A stretch of DNA of 59,475 bases, taken from Lachnospiraceae bacterium. GTDB lineage: Bacteria; Bacillota; Clostridia; Lachnospirales; Lachnospiraceae. The translations under genes and the position numbers were made by a program. The stretch covers positions 1 through 59,475 of the forward strand of contig JAUNON010000011.1 in the NCBI GenBank assembly GCA_030537145.1, written 5' to 3'. Every line of letters starts with the position of its first letter. The stretch's first letter is position 1. This document shows positions 9,695 to 18,043 of the stretch, piece after piece. The notes beneath the pieces are model-generated. The model saw only the letters and a program-made list of their open reading frames with translations, had not been told where the DNA came from and searched no databases.

Positions 9695-10891
9695 CTACCG
9701 GAATTCAATCTGTTTTGATATACTCAATGCCAGAGTCATCTCCGCCATCAAAAATACAATGGACGTCCCTCCGTAGCTGACAAAAGGAAGCGTAATGCCG
9801 GTGGTGGGAATCAGATTAATTACCACCGCAATATTTAAAATTACCTGCAGCGCAATATGTACAAAAATCCCGGACGCAATCAGTGAGCCCAGCAGATCCG
9901 GCGCATTCTGCGCAATAAAGAACAGCCTGTACAGCAAAAAAACAAACAGCAGAATAATCATGGCCGCACCAAATACGCCCAGCTCCTCACAGATGATGGC
10001 AAAGATCATATCATTCTGGGCCTCCGGCACCGCCCCCAGCTTCTGGGCACTGTTTCCCAGGCCCTTGCCGAAAAAGCCGCCTGAGCCAATGGCATACAGC
10101 CCCTGCATCACCTGATAGCCGCCTTCGCTGGAATATGCCTCCGGATCCAGCCAGACCAGGATTCGTCTCAAGCGGAAGCTTCCTCCCGTAGCAGCAGTAC
10201 TTGCCACCATCCATACCACCAAACCAGCCGCAACTGCTATGATCGCCACGGCAATCACAAAAGGCACCGTTTTCGGATGGACAATGAAAATCAGAACAGC
10301 CGTAATTCCGGCAATTATGATCGCCGTGCTTAGATTCTGGGTAAAAACATACGTGCACAGCGCCGCAAAGCCTCCAATGCCAAGCACGATCACCGGTGCT
10401 TTCCATCCCCGCATATGATTCCCGATCTGTATGATCACACAGGGTAAAAACATAATCACCGCCAGCTTTGCCAGCTCTGCGGGCTGAAAGGAGATAGGGC
10501 CGAAATAAATCCAGCGCTTCGCTCCGTTTACCTCCCGTCCGATAAATTTTGTAGCAATCAGCAAGACAATCGAAATCAAATATATATAATAAGAAAAACG
10601 AGCATAAAAATGATAATCAAACTGAGAGAAAAACAGCAGTGCGCCAAAGCATACAATGCTGATCACTGCCTGCCGGGTAAAAAAGTACGTACTGTTCCCT
10701 TCATAATTCACCGAAGCCTCGTAAGCGCTGGTGCTGTAAAGCATCACCAGCCCGAAGCAGGTCAGCAGAATAACTGCAGCCAGAAGATTATAGTCGTAAT
10801 AATCCCTGCCCACTCCGCTCTTCTTTTTTCCCGATATTTTCCGAAGGCCGCTGCCATTCGGACGCTGCGCCGTATTCCAATCCTTTGCCAT
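9695..10891 (-). CDS. ftsW: FtsW/RodA/SpoVE-type peptidoglycan glycosyltransferase
   Basis: A 398-residue SEDS-family polytopic membrane protein that polymerises lipid II at division or elongation sites. About ten hydrophobic segments are visible. Family motifs include MLYSTSAY near the first segment, REVNGAKRWIYFGPISFQPAELAKLA, the loop GGYQVMQGLYAIGSGGFFGKGLG, PEAQNDMIFAIICEELG with the conserved Asp, and the C-terminal TTGITLPFVSYGGTS. FtsW is preferred over RodA from the GLVMLYSTSA and PFVSYGG context, but SpoVE is hard to exclude in a sporulating organism. It stands alone here rather than in the dcw cluster. Confidence 0.9.
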   Translation of the reverse strand: MAKDWNTAQRPNGSGLRKISGKKKSGVGRDYYDYNLLAAVILLTCFGLVMLYSTSAYEASVNYEGNSTYFFTRQAVISIVCFGALLFFSQFDYHFYARFSYYIYLISIVLLIATKFIGREVNGAKRWIYFGPISFQPAELAKLAVIMFLPCVIIQIGNHMRGWKAPVIVLGIGGFAALCTYVFTQNLSTAIIIAGITAVLIFIVHPKTVPFVIAVAIIAVAAGLVVWMVASTAATGGSFRLRRILVWLDPEAYSSEGGYQVMQGLYAIGSGGFFGKGLGNSAQKLGAVPEAQNDMIFAIICEELGVFGAAMIILLFVFLLYRLFFIAQNAPDLLGSLIASGIFVHIALQVILNIAVVINLIPTTGITLPFVSYGGTSIVFLMAEMTLALSISKQIEFR

Positions 10892-10934
10892 ATCATCCCA
10901 GCTTTCTTAAGTGCGTCCCTGCCGCATAAACCAT

Positions 10935-10963
10935 ACTATAACACATTTTCTATTATATTTCCA
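10935..10963 (-). promoter_or_regulatory. Possible sigma-A promoter of ftsW
   Basis: Reverse strand: TGGAAA (10958-10963), 17-base spacer, TATAGT (10935-10940), 43 bases before the start codon. Confidence 0.4.
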
Positions 10964-10988
10964 CCCATTTTCTCCATTGCCGCTCATG

Positions 10989-11047
10989 CGTAACAGTTTA
11001 GCCCAGGGCTTTGCAGCCAGTGCAAAGCCCTGGGCTGGACTGTTACG
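10989..11047. repeat. Palindromic repeat element, copy A
   Basis: A 27-bp left arm (10989-11015) beginning CGTAACAGTTTAGCCCAG, a 5-base loop and a 27-base right arm (11021-11047). All positions pair as plus-strand RNA, two as G-U. The same core, with the same loop, is found at 26674-26730, and half of it at 59421. It marks the ftsW-side edge of the recombinase island. It has no T-run, so it is not a simple terminator. Confidence 0.9.
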
Positions 11048-11063
11048 TTTACGCCTCCTTCCA

Positions 11064-11100
11064 CCCGGTATTTTCATACGGTATGCATGAAAATACCGGG
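11064..11100. repeat. Perfect 14-bp inverted repeat beside copy A
   Basis: CCCGGTATTTTCAT (11064-11077) and its exact complement (11087-11100) flank a 9-base loop. It lies 17 bases from palindrome A between the recombinase and ftsW. There is no poly-T tract on either side. It may be part of the same element or a recombination site. Confidence 0.7.
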
Positions 11101-11176
11101 AACGGCTCTTCTTTGAAAAACCGCCTGAAGTACAGCTTAACCACAGGCTTTTGCTGCCTTTCTGCTTTTTTCTTTT

Positions 11177-11417
11177 CTATTTGTCACAGGGAGGGCAGGA
11201 AACCGGCGCATCAAAGCTGAGATTAAATGCATAGAAATTCTTGCTGTCCAGTTCATCCTGCACGGAGCGAAGCGCTTCCCCGAAGCGTACCTCTGTAAGC
11301 GGAATCTCCCGGCGGCGCAGCTTTTCCGAAAGAATGCCCGGCTATGTTCCGCAGGCGCAGCGGTGCATCTTTCGTCCGCCTCAAACACTTCCGGCTTTAC
11401 AACCGGCCGCCATGAAA
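11177..11417 (-). pseudogene. Frameshifted gene remnant downstream of the recombinase
   Basis: No single frame is open through this stretch, but protein-like sequence appears in successive reverse-strand frames: RPVVKPEVFEADER, then KDAPLRLRNIAG, then a 52-residue run including REIPLTEVRFGEALRSV and NFYAFNLSFDAPVSCPPCDK, ending at the TAG at 11177. This pattern suggests a gene with two frameshifts. I do not recognise the family; the C-terminal CPPC could be a metal or redox site. Alternatively the resemblance to coding sequence is accidental. Confidence 0.35.
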
Positions 11418-11418
11418 T

Positions 11419-12936
11419 TCAGATATTCCAGAAAATCAGGATCTCATTTTCCCCTATCTCGATCCTGTCTATGAGAATATCCGCAATCCTCTGTTTATCC
11501 ATCAGCTCCAGATCCTTCCATTTGTTTATATAATCGGTGATCCGATCTCTTTCTCCGGCGGCATGATTTGCAGCTCCTTCTGCGATTTTCTTTTTCAGCT
11601 CCTGTTTTTCCGCATCCGCAGCCTCTATGCGCTCATTAATATATCCCATTAATGTTTCATTCGCAAAAGTTACCCTGTTCAGCAGATTTTCAATCTCTCT
11701 CTCCAGCTCTGCTATTCGGATTTCGTATTCCTTTGTTTTTGGATCCTTCTGCTTCCTTTCATCCGACAGATAACCAAAATTCTCCAGCTCTTTCTTAATC
11801 TGATTTAAAATATAATTTTCAAACTCAGCAGCGTAAATGGTATGTCCTGCTCCTTTGCATTTCACTGCGTACCGGGCCCCGCTGCACTGGAAATATCTCC
11901 CGGCCTTCGCAGACCCGGATTTCGTAACCTGATATGCATACCCGCATTTTTTACACTTCAGCTTCCCCGTCAGCCAACTGCGGGTTCCGCAGCGTACCGT
12001 TGCCAGCTTACGGTTCCTCATAATCTTTTGTCTGCAAATAAGCCATACCTCTGAATCAATCACACCTGCGTGCGGTGCCAGAACCACATCCCGGCCCTTC
12101 AGGTCATACTGCTTGGACTTCTCCCCGGATCCGTCCTGTCCTTTATATAGAAATAATCCATTTGTACCTGCATAATCGGCAGCCGGATTTATAAGATTGG
12201 CCCCGTTTTCAGCATAGAAGCGGTATACATCCGCATCCGCCTTTACATACACCGGATTCCGGATGATTTCTGAAATTCTGGCCGTATTCCATGGGGCTTT
12301 GCTCCGTGTAGTAAGAAAACCGGCATCGATAAGAGCACGCATGGCATCCCCCAGCGTACTGGCGGGTCTGGAATAAGTTTTGTAGATTATTTTGATCTGT
12401 TCCATTTCCTGCGGATCTGGAACAAATTTGGAGGTATGGATGCCATCTATGACGGTATCCTCCAGCTTAAATCCGTACGGAACCCGGCCTCCCATATAGT
12501 ATCCCTTATGGCTGCGGCTGTAATAAGCATCGGTCACACGCAACTGAATCGTTTCACGCTCCAACTGCGCAAACACAACCGCAATGTTCAGCATTGCCCG
12601 CCCCATGGCTGTGGAAGTGTCAAACCGTTCTGTACAGGAAAGGAATTCCACCTGATTCTCGGCAAAGATCTCCATCATTTTTGCAAAATCCAAAACAGAA
12701 CGGCTGATGCGGTCAAGCTTATATACGATCACCCGCCCTATTCTATCTGCCTTTATCTCATCCATAAGTCTGCCGAAATCCGGACGATTGGTGTTTTTTC
12801 CGGAAAAGCCCCTGTCAGAAAATATTTCCACCTCCTCTCCGAAGGCCTCCCGTCTGCAGGCCTCTATCTGCGTTTCAATGGAAATACTGTCTTTTTTATC
12901 AATGGACTGCCTTGCATAGATTGCAGTAACCGGCAT
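11419..12936 (-). CDS. Large serine recombinase
   Basis: A 505-residue site-specific recombinase of the large serine (resolvase/invertase plus recombinase domain) type found in Tn4451/TnpX-like and phage-like elements. The N-terminal catalytic domain has YARQS with the nucleophile Ser11, EACRREAF, FSDRGFSGKNTNRPDF and VYKLDRISRS. Next come a recombinase domain (PYGFKLED... IIRNPVY) and a zinc ribbon (CKKCGYAY ... FQCSG, then a further Cys), and a coiled coil at about 400-470. The start has AAAAGGAGATCGAA upstream. The gene appears intact. No cargo genes or attachment sites are obvious: it sits between palindromes A and E, with a 40-codon frame upstream and a broken gene downstream, so it looks like the remains of a larger element or a small self-standing one. 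Confidence 0.95.
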   Translation of the reverse strand: MPVTAIYARQSIDKKDSISIETQIEACRREAFGEEVEIFSDRGFSGKNTNRPDFGRLMDEIKADRIGRVIVYKLDRISRSVLDFAKMMEIFAENQVEFLSCTERFDTSTAMGRAMLNIAVVFAQLERETIQLRVTDAYYSRSHKGYYMGGRVPYGFKLEDTVIDGIHTSKFVPDPQEMEQIKIIYKTYSRPASTLGDAMRALIDAGFLTTRSKAPWNTARISEIIRNPVYVKADADVYRFYAENGANLINPAADYAGTNGLFLYKGQDGSGEKSKQYDLKGRDVVLAPHAGVIDSEVWLICRQKIMRNRKLATVRCGTRSWLTGKLKCKKCGYAYQVTKSGSAKAGRYFQCSGARYAVKCKGAGHTIYAAEFENYILNQIKKELENFGYLSDERKQKDPKTKEYEIRIAELEREIENLLNRVTFANETLMGYINERIEAADAEKQELKKKIAEGAANHAAGERDRITDYINKWKDLELMDKQRIADILIDRIEIGENEILIFWNI

Positions 12937-12948
12937 TTCGATCTCCTT

Positions 12949-13071
12949 TTACTGATATTTTTTAAATATCTCATAAAGACTTCTTCTTGCTTCCGATACT
13001 GCTTTTTCCGATTTTTCCGGATGAATATTCTTGATTTTAAAAAAAGTCATGCATTCCTTTCTTTCGGACAT
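12949..13071 (-). CDS. Small protein directly upstream of the recombinase
   Basis: A 40-codon frame (ATG at 13071, TAA at 12949) whose stop lies 12 bases before the recombinase start. The product is basic and helical in look: MSERKECMTFFKIKNIHPEK, then EKAVSEARRSLYEIFKKYQ. It overlaps the preceding open frame (see 13047-13193) by 25 bases, a pattern of translational coupling. I do not recognise a family; a recombination directionality or accessory factor is possible by position only. Confidence 0.5.
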   Translation of the reverse strand: MSERKECMTFFKIKNIHPEKSEKAVSEARRSLYEIFKKYQ

Positions 13072-13193
13072 ACGATAACCGCCTTTTTTGTAAAACCTAT
13101 TCCATTTTCATTTTGTCCTATGACAAAAAATTCCCCATTTACCGTATGTACGATCTGATATGCATCGTCCCGACATGGAAAAACCGTTACTGT
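13047..13193 (-). pseudogene. 5'-truncated small gene abutting repeat element E
   Basis: An open frame of 48 codons on the reverse strand ending in TGA at 13047, with a convincing protein composition (FPCRDDAYQIVHTVNGEFFV, then IGQNENGIGFTKKAVIVCPK). It has no in-frame ATG, GTG or TTG start, and is closed upstream by a stop inside the terminal repeat of element E. The simplest reading is a gene whose 5' end was lost when the repeat arrived. A non-standard start is the alternative. Confidence 0.45.
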
Positions 13194-13329
13194 TCAGACA
13201 GTACCTGAGCACTTAGCTGCTCAGGTACGTAAGAACGTGATTCAGGTGTGAGCAGGCTCCTTTTGCGAAGCAAAACTTAAAATGAGCCTGCGAATCGTTA
13301 CTGGAACGAGGTACGAGTGAACAGTAACG
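13185..13329. repeat. Structured repeat element E with 12-bp terminal inverted repeats
   Basis: A 145-bp element starting CGTTACTGTTCA (13185-13196) and ending with its exact complement TGAACAGTAACG (13318-13329). Inside are a perfect 11-bp hairpin (13201-13211 with 13218-13228), then CGTAAGAACGTGA, then a hairpin with an 8-bp outer stem (13252-13259 with 13284-13291) and an inner TTTTGC/GCAAAA stem, and a further 9-bp pairing TCGTTACTG/CAGTAACGA. The ends and the GTAAGAAC motif relate it to copies A-D. There is no coding capacity. It resembles a MITE or REP-type element. Confidence 0.8.
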
Positions 13330-13368
13330 AAAAACCCTCACGGTCATACGTTTCAGACAGTGAGGGTT
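13330..13368 (-). terminator. Intrinsic terminator of the pot operon
   Basis: Reverse strand: AACCCTCAC pairs with GTGAGGGTT across an 18-base loop, followed by T residues; 19 bases after the potD stop. Confidence 0.7.
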
Positions 13369-13386
13369 CCCCTAGCCGCTCAGCGC

Positions 13387-14892
13387 TTATCGCCTTCTTT
13401 TCGCATTTCGCAGCATAAATACTGCCAACACGGCAATGACGCACACGATCACGATCCATGCCCATACCGGCACATCATAGATATTAAAACAGCGGACGCT
13501 GATCCACATCTGATTGATGGCTTCATTCTGTTCATCATCAAAATACACCATGATTGAAGATCTTGCAATGGCTTCCTGTGAGGGATACTGAGCAGATAGC
13601 TGTCTGTTTGACTGCTCGGCAGGCGCCGTAATGATATAATCTCCGCTGCCCTCCTCCTCGGTGAAAAAGTATGAGATGTCATAATCTATCACCTCTTCTT
13701 CCTCTTCATCCGCTCCGTAGCACCAGTCGGCATATTCAAAAATGCGTTCATCCTCGCCTCCGGAAATAACCGAAGTATAACCAATGTAGTACATATTGCG
13801 GATTACATTATCCGGCCTGGAGTTAAAATTAATAAATGCCTCCGCAGCATGCTGCTTTGCCGCATCATTGCCGATGCCGCTTTTGAGCATAACCCATCCG
13901 TCAAAATAGATATTGGTAGATTCCTGCGGAACCGCAAAGGCCAGGGTGAAATCGTCCTCATCCGCCTGATCCATGGTATACACCGCATCCCCGGACCACT
14001 GGTAGTTGGCAGCCACCTTTCCCGTCACCATGTCCGCCTTTCCCGAATCGGTCTCAAAGGAATAGGCATTTTTTTTCACATCCTGCAGATAATCCTGCAC
14101 CAATGCAATCGTCTCCGGGGAGGTATCATTCATCTCCTCTTCCAGCCTCCTGGAATAATCCGGATCCTCCAGAAATTCCTGTGACGTCAGCAGCTCTGAT
14201 TTCAGCGCTCCCACTGCCGCAAAATACGAATCCCGCACATTATCTTTGATTGTGACCTGCCGGTAATAGGCCGGATCATCTAAGATTCTCCAACTGGATG
14301 CATCCTCTTCGGATACCAGTTCCGGATTATAGACAATTCCCGTGATCCCCCACATATAACCGGCAGCGTATTTTCCCCACGCCTCTCCGTTGATCTCATT
14401 TTCCGCAAAAATCGAACGAATATAGGGCGACACACCGTTCATATAATAATTGTTCTCATCCTCCGTATCGAAAAACGATTCTGACAGCGGCACCAACCGT
14501 CCCTGTGCCATCAGCTTCATGATCATATATTCCGACGGACACACCAGATCATACACATCTCCCAGCGTAAGCATATTGTACAGATCCTCGTTTGTTCCAA
14601 ACGTGGAGTATTCCACATGAACCCGGATACCGTAGGTTTCGTAATACCACGTTTCGAAGTCCTCCACCATGGAATTCACACCAATGATATCGCCGCTGTC
14701 CAGGTCGATAGCCTCTTCCTCGTCCCAGCCGCCCAGGTCGATGTATTCTTCCCAGTTGCAGACTCTTAAAGTCACCTCCGGTACATTTGCCGGGCTTTCG
14801 CTCTCCGCCGCAGCCCCGGCCGGCAGACTGATGCCCATCACGATACTGCTCAAAAATGCAGCAAGTATTTTACCGTTTCTTTTCTTCATCAT
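13387..14892 (-). CDS. potD: Spermidine/putrescine-binding protein with C-terminal membrane anchor
   Basis: Extracellular solute-binding protein of the PotD/PotF family, 501 residues, longer than usual. An N-terminal signal peptide is visible (MMKKRNGKILAAFLSSIVMG, cleavage near AGAAAES), without a lipobox Cys. The binding domain includes VCNWEEYIDLGGWDEE, SEYMIMKLMAQGRLVPL, YMWGITGIVYNPELV and NYQWSGDAVYTMDQADEDDF. The C-terminus has a hydrophobic helix (WAWIVIVCVIAVLAVFML) and then NAKRRR, so the protein is probably held on the membrane by its C-terminus in place of a lipid. Its start overlaps the potC stop (ATGA). Last gene of potABCD. Confidence 0.93.
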   Translation of the reverse strand: MMKKRNGKILAAFLSSIVMGISLPAGAAAESESPANVPEVTLRVCNWEEYIDLGGWDEEEAIDLDSGDIIGVNSMVEDFETWYYETYGIRVHVEYSTFGTNEDLYNMLTLGDVYDLVCPSEYMIMKLMAQGRLVPLSESFFDTEDENNYYMNGVSPYIRSIFAENEINGEAWGKYAAGYMWGITGIVYNPELVSEEDASSWRILDDPAYYRQVTIKDNVRDSYFAAVGALKSELLTSQEFLEDPDYSRRLEEEMNDTSPETIALVQDYLQDVKKNAYSFETDSGKADMVTGKVAANYQWSGDAVYTMDQADEDDFTLAFAVPQESTNIYFDGWVMLKSGIGNDAAKQHAAEAFINFNSRPDNVIRNMYYIGYTSVISGGEDERIFEYADWCYGADEEEEEVIDYDISYFFTEEEGSGDYIITAPAEQSNRQLSAQYPSQEAIARSSIMVYFDDEQNEAINQMWISVRCFNIYDVPVWAWIVIVCVIAVLAVFMLRNAKRRR

Positions 14893-15692
14893 ACCTCTGC
14901 CCTTTCTGACGTCTCCTTATTCGCCTGTAGATTCATCAGCGCCACAAACAGGATGACCACAAGAAAAATCACCGTAGACAATGCCCACAAGGCGGTCTTA
15001 ATCGTAGTCTGGGAACCCTTTGTGGCATTTACCACATAGGTACTGATGGTATCAAAAGTAGCCGGCTTTGTATACGTTGCCACAAAGTAATCGTCCAGCG
15101 AAAGCGTAATCGCCAGGGCAAATCCAGACACAATACCCGGGAAAATCTGGGGAAGCACAACCTTCCGCAGCGCCGCAGCCGGAGTTGCGCCCAGATCCAG
15201 CGCTGCCTCATAAATGCTGGAATCCATCTGCTTCAGTTTAGGTATCACCGACAAAAATACAAAAGGCGCACATAAGGTCACATGCCCGATGATCAACGGC
15301 ACAAAGGTATCTTTACTGATGCCAAGCACCACCACAAGCAGAATGCAGACGGAAAATCCAGTCACCACATCCGCATTCACTACTGGCACCTGATTCATCG
15401 TGGAAATGGCGGAAGATACTTTTTTCCCACTGTAAAAAGAACCGATGGCTCCCATGGTTCCAAGAACCGTAGCAAGGACCGCAGAGGAGGCTGCCAGTAA
15501 AAGCGTTCCTACGATCATATCCCTCAGCTCAGGGGTCGTAAGTAAGGTCACATAATTATGCAGAGAAAATCCGCGTATCGCACCAATCTGAGTGGCATCT
15601 GTAAAGCTGTACACTGCCAGAACCAGAATCGGCAGATACAAAAAAAGCAGCACAAATACGATTACCAAACCTTTCCATGCTTTTTTCATCAT
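14889..15692 (-). CDS. potC: Spermidine/putrescine ABC transporter permease PotC
   Basis: A 267-residue inner-membrane permease with six hydrophobic segments. The EAA loop that contacts the ATPase is seen as YEAALDLGATPAAALRKVVLPQIFPGI (about 160-185). It overlaps both neighbours by four bases, so the operon is tightly coupled. It forms the channel with PotB. Confidence 0.95.
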   Translation of the reverse strand: MMKKAWKGLVIVFVLLFLYLPILVLAVYSFTDATQIGAIRGFSLHNYVTLLTTPELRDMIVGTLLLAASSAVLATVLGTMGAIGSFYSGKKVSSAISTMNQVPVVNADVVTGFSVCILLVVVLGISKDTFVPLIIGHVTLCAPFVFLSVIPKLKQMDSSIYEAALDLGATPAAALRKVVLPQIFPGIVSGFALAITLSLDDYFVATYTKPATFDTISTYVVNATKGSQTTIKTALWALSTVIFLVVILFVALMNLQANKETSERAEV

Positions 15693-16486
15693 AACAGAGC
15701 ACCTCCTCTTGGATTCTCTTCCTCCTCCGCCCCTCTGGTCAGCAGCGTAAACAGGCAGATGATCACCAGCAGTATCAGTGCGATCATAGAACCGCCGTTC
15801 CAGTTATATGCCGCAAAATAGCTTCCGATCAGGCTTCCCATGATATAAGTGCTGTTATACAGCATATCCAGCACGACATAATTTGTCATTGCCGGCAGAA
15901 ATACCATGGCAATGCCGCTGACGATTCCCGGTACGGAAAGCGGCAGCGTTATTTTCAAAAACGCCTCTGCTTCGCTGGCTCCCAGATCTCTGGCAGCCTC
16001 CAGCAGCGGTTCATCCAGTTTCACGATCGTATTATAGATCGGCAGGATCATAAAGGGAAGGAAATCATACGTCATACCAATTACTGCATTTGCAAACGGA
16101 TAATATGCCAGATTTCCCTCTATCAGCGTCAGGATTTCTTTCAAAGCCGTAATACGCAGCGAAAAGTTGATCCACATAGGCATAATAAAGATCATCACAA
16201 TCACGGATTTCGCCTTCAGCCTGCTCTTTGCCAGAATATAAGCCGTAGGATAAGCCAGCAGCAGACACACAGCCGTAGTCGTTACGGAAACAGCAAAGCT
16301 GTAGCACAGCGTTCCCAGCGTATTGGGATTTGCAAAAAACCCGGTCAGGTTTGCCAGCGTAAGCTGTCCCTGCCCATTGGTAAAAGCGTAGTAAATCAGC
16401 ACAAACAGCGGCGCCACCACAAAAAGCACCAGAAAGAGCGCATAAGGGATACCCAGGCTTTTTCTGGAAAATGAAATTTTACCCAT
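15689..16486 (-). CDS. potB: Spermidine/putrescine ABC transporter permease PotB
   Basis: A 265-residue permease with about six membrane helices, N-terminal LGIPYALFLVLFVVAPLFVL and the coupling loop LLEAARDLGASEAEAFLKIT. It pairs with PotC. It lies 12 bases after potA and overlaps potC by four bases. Confidence 0.95.
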   Translation of the reverse strand: MGKISFSRKSLGIPYALFLVLFVVAPLFVLIYYAFTNGQGQLTLANLTGFFANPNTLGTLCYSFAVSVTTTAVCLLLAYPTAYILAKSRLKAKSVIVMIFIMPMWINFSLRITALKEILTLIEGNLAYYPFANAVIGMTYDFLPFMILPIYNTIVKLDEPLLEAARDLGASEAEAFLKITLPLSVPGIVSGIAMVFLPAMTNYVVLDMLYNSTYIMGSLIGSYFAAYNWNGGSMIALILLVIICLFTLLTRGAEEEENPRGGALL

Positions 16487-16498
16487 TTATCCCCCTCC

Positions 16499-17938
16499 TT
16501 ATCTCTTAACCGAAAAGGTCATCTTCTCTACCGGCATAATCAGCCCTACCTGGTCGTCCATATTCCACAGATATTCATCATTTACCACAAAATCCTGCCC
16601 CAGCTCCGTGTGGATTACATAACTGTAATGGTCGCCCTTATAGATCAGATTGCTGATATATCCCTGTATCAGCCCTTCGTCCTGATGATCCGTCATTTTG
16701 ATATCATTGGGGCCGATGGCCGCCATCACTTTCACCTTGGCCGGATCGATCTCTTCTCCCGCCGCATCCACCAGCGTTCCGCTCTCCGTCCGTTTGCTGC
16801 CCTTAATAATTTTCGTCAGACTGGTATCCAGAACGGTATCGTTGTACTCCAGCCTGTGATTTTTATTGATCTCCACCGCAAAAATATTCGTATGATCCTC
16901 TGCAATCATAATATGGATGTTATCCGGCTCAACCCTTATCCCCACAGGGTCGCCCGGCTTTGCTGATTTTACCGACTGGATCACCATTTCATTTTTGCCG
17001 GACGTTACCGTGATCTCATAATGCATGCCCTTGAAGATTACGGAAGTTACCACGCCCTTGATGGTGCCCTCCTGAGGCGCCGTCAGTATCACATCCTCCG
17101 GACGTACCACCGCCGTAATATGAGTTCCTTCCTCCACATCATCCACGCAGTCAAATTCTCCGCCGCAGAAACGCGCCTTCAGTTGTCCGGTCATAATCCC
17201 GTTAAAGATATTACTGTCACCGATAAAATCCGCCACAAAGGCATTTTTCGGTTCATTATAAATATCCTCCGGCGTGCCGATCTGCTGTGTTTTTCCCTCA
17301 GACATCACCACGATCTTATCGGACATGGTAAGCGCCTCCTCCTGATCGTGCGTTACATAAATAAAGGTAATGCCCAATTCCTTATGCATGGCCTTCAGCT
17401 CAAGCTGCATCTCTTTGCGCATCTTTAAATCCAATGCGCCAAGAGGCTCATCCAAAAGCAGGATCTCCGGCTCATTGACCACAGCTCTGGCAATGGCAAC
17501 TCGCTGCTGCTGCCCTCCGGACAGGGTAGAAACCTTACGTTTTTCAAAGCCTTCCAGATCCACCAGTTCCAGTACCTTTTTTACTTTTTTCTCTATTATG
17601 TCTTTGGATATCTTTTTTTGTTTCAGGCCAAATGCAATATTTTCAAAAATATTCATATGAGGAAACAAAGCGTATCGCTGAAACACCGTGTTGATCGGCC
17701 GCTTGTTAGGCGGAAGATTTGTAATGGGTTTTCCATTCAACAAAATTTCTCCTTCTGATGGAATATCAAATCCTGCAATCATGCGCAGCGTTGTAGTCTT
17801 TCCGCATCCGGACGGGCCTAAAAAGGTCACAAATTCTCCCCGCTTTACTTCCAGATTGAAATCTTCCACTGCATGGAAACCATCCTCAAAGGTCTTGGTA
17901 ATGTGCTTTAATTCAATAATGTTTTCTCTCTGTTCCAT
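16499..17938 (-). CDS. potA: Spermidine/putrescine ABC transporter ATPase with long C-terminal region
   Basis: ATP-binding subunit that powers PotBC. Walker A GPSGCGKTT (41-49), Q-loop at NTVFQRYALFPHM, signature LSGGQQQR (139-146), Walker B ILLLDEP (159-165) and the H-loop VTHDQEEALTMSD are all intact. At 479 residues it is about 100 longer than the usual PotA: after the first TOBE-like domain (about 290-360) a second stretch of ~120 residues follows, with repeats of the TOBE pattern (VVTSVIFKGMHYEITV and YISNLIYKGDHYSYVI). It may be a duplicated regulatory domain. It follows the cupin regulator by 105 bases. Confidence 0.95.
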   Translation of the reverse strand: MEQRENIIELKHITKTFEDGFHAVEDFNLEVKRGEFVTFLGPSGCGKTTTLRMIAGFDIPSEGEILLNGKPITNLPPNKRPINTVFQRYALFPHMNIFENIAFGLKQKKISKDIIEKKVKKVLELVDLEGFEKRKVSTLSGGQQQRVAIARAVVNEPEILLLDEPLGALDLKMRKEMQLELKAMHKELGITFIYVTHDQEEALTMSDKIVVMSEGKTQQIGTPEDIYNEPKNAFVADFIGDSNIFNGIMTGQLKARFCGGEFDCVDDVEEGTHITAVVRPEDVILTAPQEGTIKGVVTSVIFKGMHYEITVTSGKNEMVIQSVKSAKPGDPVGIRVEPDNIHIMIAEDHTNIFAVEINKNHRLEYNDTVLDTSLTKIIKGSKRTESGTLVDAAGEEIDPAKVKVMAAIGPNDIKMTDHQDEGLIQGYISNLIYKGDHYSYVIHTELGQDFVVNDEYLWNMDDQVGLIMPVEKMTFSVKR

Positions 17939-18043
17939 CCTGACTCCCTCTCCATTCTTCCAAAATCATACTTCGCCAAACACGCCCTGGGCGCCTGCCG
18001 CTGCTTCTCCCTTTCATTTCCGCTCCTTGTGGAGCCAAAACCT

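Noticed and set aside
10989..11047. Copy A as an ordinary terminator
   Set aside because: No T-run follows on either strand and the same sequence recurs at unrelated places.
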